The translations under genes and the position numbers were made by a program. The notes under the pieces were generated by a model. That model had not been told where the DNA came from. It saw only the letters and a list, made by a program, of their open reading frames with translations, and did no database searches. This document shows, piece by piece, positions 34,395 through 43,412 of a stretch of 64,000 nt of DNA (positions are counted from its first letter, which is position 1; each line of letters opens with the position of its first letter). The stretch comes from Candidatus Litorirhabdus singularis (lineage in GTDB: Bacteria; Pseudomonadota; Gammaproteobacteria; Pseudomonadales; Halieaceae), in assembly GCF_026262625.1 (NCBI RefSeq), contig NZ_SHNN01000001.1:186001-250000 (forward strand). The letters are read 5' to 3'.

Positions 34395-34925
34395 TTACGC
34401 TGCCTGCTCTTTCTGATCGCGAACAGCTGCTACTGTACGTACCAGCTTGCTGGGAACTGCGTTCATTGTTTGTACCAGCTTGGTAGCCGGCGCAAGGATG
34501 ACACTCATCAACATCGAGAGTCCTTGATCACGCGTCGGCAGTTTGGCCAATACATCCAATTGTTCAGCGCCCAGTAACTGACCACTAACCGCTAGTGCTT
34601 TCACCTCGAACTCATCGTTCGATTTGGCAAAATCTTTAAAAAGTCTTGCCGCTGCGCCAGGATCTTCCATAGAAAATCCGAACAGGGAAGGACCGGTGAG
34701 TGTCTCAGAGACACACTCGTATTCGGTACCCTCAAATGCGCGCCTGGCCAGAGTGTTCCGCACTACGCGGAGCATAATCTGGTTTTCGCGAGCATCCCTG
34801 CGCAGTGCAGTCATCTCATCCACGGTACAGCCACGTGCATCGGCTATAACCAGTGAAAGTGCACTGGAGGCAGTCTCGTTAACGTCAGCAACGATCGCTT
34901 TCTTGTCTTCGAGTCCAATTGCCAC
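34395..34925 (-). CDS. rplJ: 50S ribosomal protein L10
   Basis: L10 anchors the L7/L12 dimers on 23S rRNA and, as the L10-L12 complex, represses its own mRNA in E. coli. The 176-residue product (E. coli 165) begins [20 protein letters not shown]. It holds the RNA-binding domain and a C-terminal helix that carries L7/L12. A long, highly structured leader precedes it. Confidence 0.98.
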   Translation of the reverse strand: MAIGLEDKKAIVADVNETASSALSLVIADARGCTVDEMTALRRDARENQIMLRVVRNTLARRAFEGTEYECVSETLTGPSLFGFSMEDPGAAARLFKDFAKSNDEFEVKALAVSGQLLGAEQLDVLAKLPTRDQGLSMLMSVILAPATKLVQTMNAVPSKLVRTVAAVRDQKEQAA

Positions 34926-35271
34926 TGGAATTACTCCAAATTGGTTAAAATTCGTAACATCTGACCACTTACAGGCTCAGGGTTGACAGCAGTTATGGGT
35001 AAGCTGCTGCGCCCCTGCGACCGTTATGTCGCCGGACACTACGTCCATCTGCGTAGGTTGGCATACCCACCGGGCAGCCTGATTAAGCTTTCGCACCTAC
35101 GGTCTTTGATGGTCTTTAGCTAAGTCGACTCTGGGGCCTGTAGGCCACCGTATGTCTTGCCAGTCCAAAGACCTCAAAGATGATTGGAGTCACCGGTAAG
35201 TGACGGCCCAACCACGTGTTTCGCATCCTGCGAAACAACTTGAGAAGAAGCCCCTTGTGGGGGCTTCCCGA
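34926..35271 (-). promoter_or_regulatory. Structured rplJ leader (candidate L10-L12 regulatory RNA)
   Basis: The 346-base gap between rplA and rplJ has no open frame of gene character but much base-pairing potential. It holds a GAAGCCCC/GGGGCTTC hairpin just after rplA (35247-35267), a TTTCGCA/TGCGAAA hairpin (35219-35235), a GGCCT/AGGCC hairpin (35135-35146), and alternative partners for CAAAGACC (35166-35173): GGTCTTTG at 35101 and GGTCTTTA at 35111. E. coli L10-L12 binds a leader at this place to block translation. I see no strong sigma-70 promoter. Confidence 0.55.
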
Positions 35272-35967
35272 TCAAATTTCCAATGAAGACTGGTCGATTG
35301 CCAGACCGGGACCCATAGTCGTAGACAGGGTCACTTTCTTCATATAAACGCCTTTAGAAGCTGCAGGCTTGCCCTTAATCAGGTCAGCCAGTACCGCCTC
35401 AAGGTTTTCCTTGATGGCGTTCACTTCAAAATCTATCTTACCGATACCGCCGTGGACGATACCGTTCTTGTCAGTACGATACCGAACCTGTCCAGCCTTG
35501 GCATTTTTCACCGCGGTTTCAACATCCGGGGTTACGGTGCCAGTTTTGGGGTTAGGCATCAGGCCACGCGGGCCCAAAATCTGACCCAACTGACCTACTA
35601 CGCGCATAGCGTCGGGTGACGCAATAACCACATCAAAGTCCATCTCGCCAGCTTTGACCTTGTCCGCCAACTCTTCCATACCCACCAGCTCGGCGCCTGC
35701 AGCTGTCGCCTTTTCTGCATTTTCACCAGAGGTGAATACGGCAACGCGTACATGACTTCCGGTACCGTGCGGCAATGTAGTTGCTCCGCGCACACCCTGA
35801 TCAGATTTCTTGGCATCAACGCCCAGGTTTACAGCAATTTCCAGAGTTTCGTTGAACTTGGCTCCAGTCATTTCTTTCAGCAAGCTAACGGCTTCATCCA
35901 GCGGGTATTGCTTGGCCGGGTCCACTTTTTCTTTGTTAGCGCGCATGCGCTTCGACAGCTTAGCCAT
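35272..35967 (-). CDS. rplA: 50S ribosomal protein L1
   Basis: L1 forms the mobile stalk at the E site and, in E. coli, represses rplKA translation. The 231-residue product (E. coli 234) includes [20 protein letters not shown] and [20 protein letters not shown], the two rRNA/mRNA-binding segments. Its ATG overlaps the rplK stop by one base (TAATG), so it is translationally coupled. Confidence 0.98.
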   Translation of the reverse strand: MAKLSKRMRANKEKVDPAKQYPLDEAVSLLKEMTGAKFNETLEIAVNLGVDAKKSDQGVRGATTLPHGTGSHVRVAVFTSGENAEKATAAGAELVGMEELADKVKAGEMDFDVVIASPDAMRVVGQLGQILGPRGLMPNPKTGTVTPDVETAVKNAKAGQVRYRTDKNGIVHGGIGKIDFEVNAIKENLEAVLADLIKGKPAASKGVYMKKVTLSTTMGPGLAIDQSSLEI

Positions 35968-36401
35968 TAGATGACTCCCTCTGTGTCAATACCGGCGGAG
36001 CGAGCGCTACCGGCGATGGTACGTACCGCTGCGTCCATATCAGCCGCAGTCAGGTCTGGCCATTTGGCCGTTGCTACTTCTTCCAACTGAGCGCGAGTCA
36101 CTTTGCCCACTTTCTTGGTATTGGGAGTTCCGGAACCACTCTTAATGCCAGCCGCTTTTTGCAACAAAACCGAGGCGGGCGGAGTCTTACGGATAAAAGT
36201 GAAGCTGCGATCGGAATAAACGGTGATAACCACAGGAATCGGCAGACCCGGTTCCATGCCTTGGGTTTCAGCGTTAAACGCCTTGCAGAAATCCATGATA
36301 TTCACACCGTGCTGACCCAATGCTGGGCCGACAGGCGGACTCGGGTTAGCCTGACCAGCAGGCACCTGCAGCTTGATATAAGCCTGAATCTTCTGAGCCA
36401 T
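35967..36401 (-). CDS. rplK: 50S ribosomal protein L11
   Basis: L11 with its rRNA forms the GTPase-associated centre and is needed for RelA activation. The 144-residue product (E. coli 142) starts [20 protein letters not shown] followed by [20 protein letters not shown], the thiostrepton-site domain. A 138-base gap precedes it, which by analogy holds a promoter and the L1-binding site, though neither is clear to me. Confidence 0.98.
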   Translation of the reverse strand: MAQKIQAYIKLQVPAGQANPSPPVGPALGQHGVNIMDFCKAFNAETQGMEPGLPIPVVITVYSDRSFTFIRKTPPASVLLQKAAGIKSGSGTPNTKKVGKVTRAQLEEVATAKWPDLTAADMDAAVRTIAGSARSAGIDTEGVI

Positions 36402-36539
36402 TGCTCTTTCTCCTTGGGTGCAAACGCCGTACTACTCTTGCGAGGGTCGGGCTCCCCTGTTGTTGACGGCACCAATGTGCCGCTTTGCGTTCAACTGTCT
36501 CAGCAGGCCGTGACCATGCTGTGAACAGCTACTAAATTT

Positions 36540-37073
36540 TTAGGCCTTTTCTACCTGACCAAATTCGAGCTCTACCGGTGTCGAGCGACCAAAGATCAGC
36601 ACGGCAACCTGTAAACGACTCTTCTCGTAGTTAACTTCTTCGACAACCCCGTTGAAGTCATTAAAGGGACCGTCAACAACGCGCACCATCTCGCCTGGCT
36701 CAAACAGAGTCTTGGGTCTGGGAGCTTCAACACCCTCCTCAACACGCTGCAGTATCGCATTGGCCTCAGCCTCAGTGATCGGCGCCGGCTGGTCTGCTGT
36801 ACCACCAATAAAACCCATGACTCGAGGTGTATCTTTCACCAAGTGCCAAGTGTCATCGTCCAATTCCATCTGCACCAGTACGTATCCGGGGAAAAACTTG
36901 CGCTCACTGCGCCGCTTTTGCCCACCACGCATCTCTACCACTTCTTCGGTAGGCACCAGAACATCACCAAAGCGATCTCCCATGGAGTGCAGTTCGACCC
37001 GCTCCTGGAGAGCAGTGGCCACTTTCTTTTCATAACCGGAGTAGGCGTGTACGACATACCAGCGCATTGACAT
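36540..37073 (-). CDS. nusG: Transcription elongation/antitermination factor NusG
   Basis: NusG contacts the RNA polymerase clamp, helps Rho, and links to S10 on the ribosome. The 177-residue product (E. coli 181) has the NGN domain ([20 protein letters not shown]) and a C-terminal KOW domain (about 120-177) with [20 protein letters not shown]. It follows secE by 18 bases, the usual pair. Confidence 0.98.
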   Translation of the reverse strand: MSMRWYVVHAYSGYEKKVATALQERVELHSMGDRFGDVLVPTEEVVEMRGGQKRRSERKFFPGYVLVQMELDDDTWHLVKDTPRVMGFIGGTADQPAPITEAEANAILQRVEEGVEAPRPKTLFEPGEMVRVVDGPFNDFNGVVEEVNYEKSRLQVAVLIFGRSTPVELEFGQVEKA

Positions 37074-37091
37074 TCGATACCTTCCTTACAC

Positions 37092-37454
37092 CTATCCAAT
37101 AACCAACGACACCAGCCAACCAAGCAGGGAATCTAAACCCCACAAAAGCAGTGCCGTCAAAAGAACGAAACCCAAAACGATAAAGGTGGTCTGCACGGTT
37201 TCTTGCCGTGTAGGCCACACTACCTTACGAATCTCAGTACGTGACTCTCGCGTCAGCACCCAAAATGCAGCGCCATGACTGGTCTGTAGCGCTATAAAAG
37301 CACCCACCAAACCCAGCGCCAGCAATGCCAGCACACGGTACAACAAGGATTCATCAGCGAAATAGCTGTTTCCATAGACGCCAACACCAACCAAGATGGC
37401 GACAACTACCCACTTGGCTGTATCCAGACTGCTACTTTTTGCTTCAGCGTTCAT
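37092..37454 (-). CDS. secE: Preprotein translocase subunit SecE
   Basis: SecE clamps SecY in the inner membrane. The 120-residue product (E. coli 127) keeps the three-helix gammaproteobacterial form: two N-terminal hydrophobic segments, the conserved amphipathic RTEIRKVVWPTRQETVQTTF, and the C-terminal essential helix. The tRNA-Trp gene lies just upstream, as in Pseudomonas. Confidence 0.97.
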   Translation of the reverse strand: MNAEAKSSSLDTAKWVVVAILVGVGVYGNSYFADESLLYRVLALLALGLVGAFIALQTSHGAAFWVLTRESRTEIRKVVWPTRQETVQTTFIVLGFVLLTALLLWGLDSLLGWLVSLVIG

Positions 37455-37502
37455 TCGCTATCACTACCTCTGGGCCTTTCACTAAACAACCCGCCATATA
37501 TA

Positions 37503-37578
<76 letters not shown>

Positions 37579-37847
37579 AACATTCTTTCGATCGAATCAT
37601 TTCGACCCCACAACCACCTTCCAGCAGGGCCTCCACATACAACCACAACCCACTTCCTTCTTAGACGACGAAGCCGAGCTACGCTCGGCTGGACTTGGAA
37701 GAGGCTTCAACTGTCGTACCACCGGAACACTGTTCCGGCGAGATTGCCTTTGTTCTTTTGGTCGGATGGACTCGACCCTGTAACGCTTCTATCTGATGAC
37801 CGAGAGGTCGAATCAATCCGACCACCCGATCGCTGCGACCCTCGATA
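37579..37847. other. tuf2-tRNA-Trp gap rich in palindromes
   Basis: No gene is seen in these 269 bases. They hold three copies of an 18-base palindrome related to the one behind tufA (37592-37607, 37760-37777, 37806-37823). They also hold AGCCGAGC/GCTCGGCT (37672-37690) and CCGGAACA/TGTTCCGG (37722-37738). None has a strong T run; together they may terminate or process the tufB transcript. Confidence 0.6.
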
Positions 37848-39071
37848 TTACTCGATGATCTTCGCTACAACACCAGCGCCAACAGTACGACCGCCTTCAC
37901 GAATCGCAAAACGCAGGCCTTCTTCCATTGCAATCGGCGCAATCAACGTCGCTACCATTTGCACGTTGTCGCCAGGCATAACCATCTCAACACCTTCAGG
38001 CAATTCACACGCACCAGTTACATCCGTAGTACGGAAGTAAAACTGCGGACGATAGCCCTTGAAGAACGGTGTATGACGACCACCTTCGTCTTTCGACAGA
38101 ATGTAGACTTCTGCCTCAAACTTGGTGTGCGGGTTAACACTGCCAGGCTTGGCCAGTACTTGACCACGCTCAACGTCTTCACGCTTGGTACCACGCAGCA
38201 GAACACCAACGTTCTCGCCAGCACGGCCTTCGTCAAGCAGCTTACGGAACATCTCAACACCGGTACAGGTAGTCTTCTGAGTGTCACGGATACCGATAAT
38301 CTCGATTTCCTCACCAACCTTCACAATGCCACGCTCAACACGACCGGTTACAACCGTACCGCGACCAGAGATTGAGAACACGTCCTCAACCGGCATCAGG
38401 AACGGCTGATCAATCGCACGCTCAGGCTGCGGAATGTAAGCATCCAGAGTTTCAAGCAATGTCTTAACAGCTGTAGTGCCCAGCTCGTTAGTATCGTCGC
38501 CATTCAACGCCATCAGCGCTGAACCACAGATGATCGGAGTGTCGTCACCCGGGAACTCGTACATATCGAGCAGCTCACGCAGCTCCATCTCAACCAGCTC
38601 TTTCATCTCTTCGTATTCTTCTGACTCAGCGCCGCCGCAATCTTCAGCCAGCAGGTCAGCCTTGTTCAGGAACACGACAATGTAAGGTACGCCAACCTGA
38701 CGTGACAGCAGGATGTGCTCACGGGTCTGCGGCATAGGGCCGTCAGTCGCGCCACATACCAGAATAGCGCCGTCCATCTGCGCAGCACCGGTGATCATGT
38801 TCTTCACATAATCCGCGTGTCCAGGGCAATCAACGTGAGCGTAGTGACGATCAGGCGTCTCGTACTCAACGTGAGAAGTCGCAATAGTAATACCGCGCTC
38901 TCTTTCTTCAGGCGCATTATCAATACCATCAAATGCAACCATTTCTCCGCCCCAGACTTCCGCACAAACGCGGGTAAGCGCTGCAGTCAGGGTGGTTTTA
39001 CCGTGGTCAACGTGACCAATGGTGCCCACATTCAAGTGAGGCTTGCTACGTTCAAATTGCGCTTTTGCCAT
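37848..39071 (-). CDS. tufB: Elongation factor Tu, tRNA-linked copy
   Basis: The second EF-Tu gene, 407 residues, matches the str-operon copy except for D192 in place of E192 and about four silent bases. Homology continues about 40 bases past the stop codon with two changes, then ends. It is located after tRNA-Tyr, tRNA-Gly and tRNA-Thr, like E. coli tufB, and is most likely cotranscribed with them. Near-identity between paralogs suggests recent gene conversion. Confidence 0.99.
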   Translation of the reverse strand: MAKAQFERSKPHLNVGTIGHVDHGKTTLTAALTRVCAEVWGGEMVAFDGIDNAPEERERGITIATSHVEYETPDRHYAHVDCPGHADYVKNMITGAAQMDGAILVCGATDGPMPQTREHILLSRQVGVPYIVVFLNKADLLAEDCGGAESEEYEEMKELVEMELRELLDMYEFPGDDTPIICGSALMALNGDDTNELGTTAVKTLLETLDAYIPQPERAIDQPFLMPVEDVFSISGRGTVVTGRVERGIVKVGEEIEIIGIRDTQKTTCTGVEMFRKLLDEGRAGENVGVLLRGTKREDVERGQVLAKPGSVNPHTKFEAEVYILSKDEGGRHTPFFKGYRPQFYFRTTDVTGACELPEGVEMVMPGDNVQMVATLIAPIAMEEGLRFAIREGGRTVGAGVVAKIIE

Positions 39072-39175
39072 TTTGACAGTCTCCTACGCTCGCTTGCAGC
39101 TAATTCGAAATCCGAATTCTAGCCACGTTGTTAAAACTTTCTCTCTAACCACTTGCTTCGCACCCGCGAAAAAAG

Positions 39176-39251
<76 letters not shown>

Positions 39252-39262
39252 ACTCAATTCGT

Positions 39263-39336
<74 letters not shown>

Positions 39337-39353
39337 CACGTTCCCAAAACTAA

Positions 39354-39437
39354 TGGTGGAGGGGGGTGGATTCGAACCACCGAAGCTTACGCGTCAGATT
39401 TACAGTCTGATCCCTTTGGCCACTCGGGAACCCCTCC
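39354..39437 (-). tRNA. tRNA-Tyr (GTA)
   Basis: An 84-base gene with the long variable arm of class II tRNAs and encoded CCA. The acceptor pairs GGAGGGG with the 3' arm CCCCTCC. The anticodon stem CAGAC/TCTG region encloses GTA. It is the first gene of the Tyr-Gly-Thr-tufB unit, with a promoter directly upstream. Confidence 0.97.
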
Positions 39438-39449
39438 GAAAGGCGGCGT

Positions 39450-39478
39450 ATTGTCCTTAAGCCCCCCTCCTTTGTCAA
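39450..39478 (-). promoter_or_regulatory. Promoter of the tRNA-Tyr-Gly-Thr-tufB unit
   Basis: A consensus TTGACA (39473-39478) and GACAAT (39450-39455) are separated by 17 bases, followed by an ACGCCGCC discriminator. It lies 13 bases before the tRNA 5' end. The -10 is weaker than the TAGAAT seen elsewhere. Confidence 0.7.
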
Positions 39479-39693
39479 CCGCTGTTGGCAATTAAATTGG
39501 GTCGACCAGCAGAATCCAAACGCCAGCCCCTGAGCCGCATAATCTCTGGCTTTGCGCGAGTTTGCCAGAAGCCAACAAGGCCTCACAATGACCCAACCAG
39601 AAACCATAGCCGTGCAACACCTGAGTAATCAGGGCGTTATAACTACAGAATATTGATGAACGAGGCCGTTATTCCGATGTTTTATGTCCAAAT

Positions 39694-39710
39694 GCTGCCA
39701 GTAGGGCAGC
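39694..39710 (-). terminator. Small hairpin after the carboxyltransferase gene
   Basis: GCTGCC pairs with GGCAGC around a five-base loop, directly after the stop codon of the carboxyltransferase gene. It is followed only by ATTTGG, so it is a weak terminator candidate ahead of the tRNA promoter. Confidence 0.4.
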
Positions 39711-41273
39711 TCAGGGTCGAAACCCAAAACTGACCGGAGTGGTCAGCGTCTGCAGCCGCGGCTGGATATCTTCCACCCACTGACACAACATCGGCCGGGT
39801 CTCACGCGGATCAATCAGATCATTCACAGCAAACGACTCCGCGGCGGGGTAAGGCGAGCGAGCTGAAGCCAACTGATCTTCCAATTCTTTGCGCTTTTGC
39901 TCCGGATTATCTGCCGCGGCAATAACACGGCGGAACGCAACGGCGACCCCACCTTCCACTGGCAGCGCGCCACTCGCCACCGATGGCCAGCTAAGGACAT
40001 AGTTATCTGGCGCGAAATGAGCTGTGGTGGCGACGCCAAATGACTTATGCACCATCACGCTCGCCCAGGGCACCTGGGATGCCGCCGCTGCCAGGCAAGT
40101 TGCCATTCCGTAGCGAATGGTACCGGCACGCTCTGCCTCAGGCCCAATCATAAACCCGGGCTCATCAATGAAAGTGACAATCGGAATATGGAAACTGTCA
40201 CAGGTCTCTATGAAGCGACGGGTCTTCTCAGCTCCGTCTGCGCTCATGGCGCCGGCAAAGAAGCGACAATCGTTCGCTAAAATACCCACGCTCTGCCCGT
40301 TCAAACGGGCATAACCGGTAATCAGACTGGGCCCATAGCTGGCGGAATACTCAAAAAAACTGTCCTGGTCTACCACACCTGCTATCAACTCATGCATATC
40401 GAAGGTCGCGCGACGGTCCCGGGGTACCAGCGACAACAGGGCGTTTTCACAACGGTCTACCGGGTCAGAGCAGGGCGTTCGAGGAGCGCTCTGCCACGCA
40501 TGCTGGGGGAAGAAGCTGAGAAATGTGCGAATCTGCCTGAGCGCGTCGTATTCATCCACTGCCACATTGTCCACCACACCAGATAACAGATGCACCGCTG
40601 GTCCGCCCAACTCCTGCTTACTGAGACTCACACCCAGCGCTCGCTCCACCACCGCCGGCCCGGCGATCAGCACCTGCGCCGTCTCCTGCGTCATGACACG
40701 AAAATGTGAGGCTACCAACCGGGCGGCCGGCAGCCCCGCCACCGGACCCAACGCCGCCGACGCAATCGGCACTTTGCTCATAGCCTCAGCAATAATCTGC
40801 AGCCGAGGCTGCAGATGCGGCGGCTCACCTACCGTACGCGGCTGCTTTGGGTCGCCTCCGCCACCAGCCACACTGCCGCCGCCACCTTCCATAAGCCTTA
40901 CCAGCGGGGCGCGCATATCAATGGCAAGATGCTCCGCATAAACGCTCTTACGATAACCAGCCGCATTAGGGGAACCCCCTTTGAGGGTAAAATCTTCACC
41001 CCCCACTACCACCGGGCGACCATTAATGGCGCCGGCACCCAATATGTAATTGGCAGGATCAAAATTCGCCACTTCGCCATCATCATCGAGCGTCGCTGCT
41101 CCGGCCATCGCTCCCTGCTCGCGAAAACTGTTCTCATCCAGCAACGCGGCAATCCGCTCACGCAGGGTTAATTTACCCAGCTCATGATGTCGGGCAATAG
41201 CTTCTGGCCCACCCAGAGCGCGAGCCAAGCGCCGCCGCTTGTTGATTTCGTCGACCTCTTTTTGCCAACTCAT
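39711..41273 (-). CDS. Acyl-CoA carboxylase, carboxyltransferase (beta) subunit
   Basis: This subunit moves the carboxyl group from biotin to an acyl-CoA. The 520-residue product has two crotonase-fold halves: an N-half starting with the family block KLTLRERIAALLDENSFREQ, and a C-half with SVGILANDCRFFAGAMSADG and VTFIDEPGFMIGPEAERAGT. A glycine-rich GGGGSVAGGGGDPKQPR near 130 is unusual. It is not close to the methylcrotonyl type encoded at 62.1 kb. Its ATG overlaps the alpha-subunit stop (ATGA), so both form one enzyme; the substrate is unknown. Confidence 0.85.
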   Translation of the reverse strand: MSWQKEVDEINKRRRLARALGGPEAIARHHELGKLTLRERIAALLDENSFREQGAMAGAATLDDDGEVANFDPANYILGAGAINGRPVVVGGEDFTLKGGSPNAAGYRKSVYAEHLAIDMRAPLVRLMEGGGGSVAGGGGDPKQPRTVGEPPHLQPRLQIIAEAMSKVPIASAALGPVAGLPAARLVASHFRVMTQETAQVLIAGPAVVERALGVSLSKQELGGPAVHLLSGVVDNVAVDEYDALRQIRTFLSFFPQHAWQSAPRTPCSDPVDRCENALLSLVPRDRRATFDMHELIAGVVDQDSFFEYSASYGPSLITGYARLNGQSVGILANDCRFFAGAMSADGAEKTRRFIETCDSFHIPIVTFIDEPGFMIGPEAERAGTIRYGMATCLAAAASQVPWASVMVHKSFGVATTAHFAPDNYVLSWPSVASGALPVEGGVAVAFRRVIAAADNPEQKRKELEDQLASARSPYPAAESFAVNDLIDPRETRPMLCQWVEDIQPRLQTLTTPVSFGFRP

Positions 41274-43237
41274 TGCTCGATCTCCTGTGGGGCTATATTC
41301 AGCAAAAGCTGGCCGCTGGCGATGATGTCGCCAGCACTGACTGCAACCGCCACTACTTGCCCGCCGACCGCTGCCTGCAAAGTACTTTCCATTTTCATGG
41401 ACTCAATTACCACCAAAGCATCGCCACGCTCAACCTCCTGTCCGGCACCCACCAGCACTTCCAGAACTTGCCCCGGGCCATGACTGACACAAGCGCCGTC
41501 GGCAGCAGCGGCAGACGCGCTGCCAACCGCAAAAACCGCCTCCAGTCGCAGCGCACCGACGTCGGGTAGAAATACCCACATCGACTCTCCTGCCTGCACC
41601 ACCTGTAGCCGATGACGGCTGCCATTTATCTCTAACAACAAGCCGTCGGCAGCAGCCTCAACCGCATGGGTGACCAACAATTCAGCGTCGGCAAACTGAT
41701 AAACGCCAGCCTCCAGCCATTGCCATGCCACAACCTCCAGCCCCGCATCCGTGCGCCAATGACTCTGTCGTTGCAGTTGAAACCCACCCGGCCAGGGGCG
41801 CCTGTCTGCAGCCGGAGGATCGCGTCGAAAACGCCAGACGGTAGCGGCCGCCAGCAGCAGCTGTCGACTGGCCAAATCAAGCTCCGCAGCTGCCAACAAT
41901 TCTGGCATCTGCTCCTCCACTACTGCCACCTGTAACCGCCCCGGATCGCCCCATGTTGGCGACGCCAATAGAGCACCAAGGAAAGCTTGATTAGTCTCTA
42001 CGCCGGGTAGCCAAAGCCCTGCCAATGAGCGTTGTAGCAACGCCGTTGCCTGCGTTCGCTCAGGGCGATGCACGATCAATTTGCACAACAGACCGTCATA
42101 GTAGTGACTGACATTGACCCCGGCAGCAACCCCGCTATCCACCCGCAGACCAGCGCGCTGCTCACTGCTGAAAGCCAACACGGTGCCCGTACAGGGCGCA
42201 AAGTCTTGCCGTGGCCGCTCGGCATAAACCCGCGCCTCAATGGCATGCCCGTGGCAGTGAATATCAGCCTGTTCTAGCGCCAGAGGCTCGCCGCGAGCGA
42301 CCCTGAGTTGCTGTTCCACAAGGTCAATGCCTGTAACCGCCTCTGTCACGCCATGCTCAACCTGCAACCGGGTATTCATTTCCAGCAAGTAGAAATCATC
42401 ACCACTAACCAGAAACTCTACCGTCCCCACGCCCTGATAATCCACCGCCGCGGCCAATGCTAACGCGGCCCCCTGCAGGCGCCGCCGTAAATCATCACTC
42501 AGCTCTGGTGCCGGCGCCTCCTCTATCAACTTCTGACGACGTCTTTGCAGCGAACAGTCACGGTCGTACAAATGCACCAGGTTACCGTGCTGATCACCCA
42601 GCACCTGCACCTCGACATGACGCGCCCCCGTCAGTAATCGTTCCACCAGTAACTCTGAACTGCCAAATTGCCGCTTTGCCTGCTCCTGAGCGGCACCAAT
42701 CTGAGCGCTTAAATCAGCGCTAGCGTGTATCTCGCGCATACCAATACCGCCGCCGCCAGCTGCAGCTTTCAGCAACAGCGGCAGCCCCAGCTCTTCAATA
42801 TCGGCCAGCGCCGCGGCATCTGGCGCCTGCGGTAACGCCCGGGCTGGCACCACGGGCACTCCGTGTGCCAACGCCAATTCACGGGCACTAATTTTACTAG
42901 ACATCGCCCGCATAGCCGCCACCGGCGGGCCGATCCATATCAAACCAGCCGCCAGCACGCGTTCAGCAAACTCTGGATTTTCCGATAACAATCCATAGCC
43001 TGGATGGACCGCATCCGCCCCGGTGGCAGCCGCAGCGGCCAAAATATTATCGATGTTCAGATAGGAATCTTCCAACGCCGCTGGGCCGATACAATGGCCT
43101 TGATCAGCCGCCTGCACATGCGGACTATCGCGATCGATTTCGGAGTAAACCGCGACACTAGCCAACTCCATAAGGCGGCAGCTCTTGACAATACGGAGCG
43201 CAATTTCACCGCGGTTGGCAATCAGTATCTTTTCCAT
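41270..43237 (-). CDS. Acyl-CoA carboxylase, biotin carboxylase/carrier (alpha) subunit
   Basis: The 655-residue product carries biotin carboxylase and biotin carrier domains. It opens with MEKILIANRGEIALRIVKSC and has the ATP-grasp glycine loop KAAAGGGGIGMREIH near 165-180 and the catalytic EMNTRLQVEHGVTE. The C-terminal lipoyl-type domain has the biotin site ESMKME, with the target lysine at about 615 (Ser in place of the commoner Ala). A GTG at 43252 could add five residues. BirA, encoded at 58.8 kb, would attach the biotin. Propionyl-CoA or another acyl-CoA is possible as substrate. Confidence 0.88.
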   Translation of the reverse strand: MEKILIANRGEIALRIVKSCRLMELASVAVYSEIDRDSPHVQAADQGHCIGPAALEDSYLNIDNILAAAAATGADAVHPGYGLLSENPEFAERVLAAGLIWIGPPVAAMRAMSSKISARELALAHGVPVVPARALPQAPDAAALADIEELGLPLLLKAAAGGGGIGMREIHASADLSAQIGAAQEQAKRQFGSSELLVERLLTGARHVEVQVLGDQHGNLVHLYDRDCSLQRRRQKLIEEAPAPELSDDLRRRLQGAALALAAAVDYQGVGTVEFLVSGDDFYLLEMNTRLQVEHGVTEAVTGIDLVEQQLRVARGEPLALEQADIHCHGHAIEARVYAERPRQDFAPCTGTVLAFSSEQRAGLRVDSGVAAGVNVSHYYDGLLCKLIVHRPERTQATALLQRSLAGLWLPGVETNQAFLGALLASPTWGDPGRLQVAVVEEQMPELLAAAELDLASRQLLLAAATVWRFRRDPPAADRRPWPGGFQLQRQSHWRTDAGLEVVAWQWLEAGVYQFADAELLVTHAVEAAADGLLLEINGSRHRLQVVQAGESMWVFLPDVGALRLEAVFAVGSASAAAADGACVSHGPGQVLEVLVGAGQEVERGDALVVIESMKMESTLQAAVGGQVVAVAVSAGDIIASGQLLLNIAPQEIEQ

Positions 43238-43274
43238 ATTCAAGCTGGACACTCAGGCGTTGAGGAGCCGCCTA

Positions 43275-43299
43275 GGTTACCATTAAGGTTCACCATTAA
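43275..43299 (-). promoter_or_regulatory. Direct repeat upstream of the acyl-CoA carboxylase genes
   Basis: On the minus strand TTAATGGTGAACC (43287-43299) is followed at once by TTAATGGTAACC (43275-43286), a near-perfect tandem repeat. It sits 38 to 62 bases before the carboxylase alpha start in the divergent gap with the efflux-pump gene. It may be a regulator site for either gene. Confidence 0.4.
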
Positions 43300-43412
43300 A
43301 AGCCCTGCGCGGACTAAGCTCGCAGCGGACAACAATGTATTCACAGCAGTTTTGCCAGCCAACGCACGGCGGAGTAACCTGAACATATGATCACCTGCAA
43401 GCGATATAGCCA

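Noticed and set aside
36402..36539. Promoter and L1-binding site before rplK
   Set aside because: Expected by analogy, but no convincing -35/-10 pair or stem was identified.
37848..38375. Plus-strand open frames over both tuf genes and other ribosomal genes
   Set aside because: They are antisense shadows produced by GC-biased codons of the real minus-strand genes.
39113..39118. TAGAAT on the minus strand between tRNA-Thr(GGT) and tufB, as a tufB promoter
   Set aside because: No TTGAC-like -35 lies 16 to 18 bases upstream, and cotranscription from the tRNA promoter is expected.
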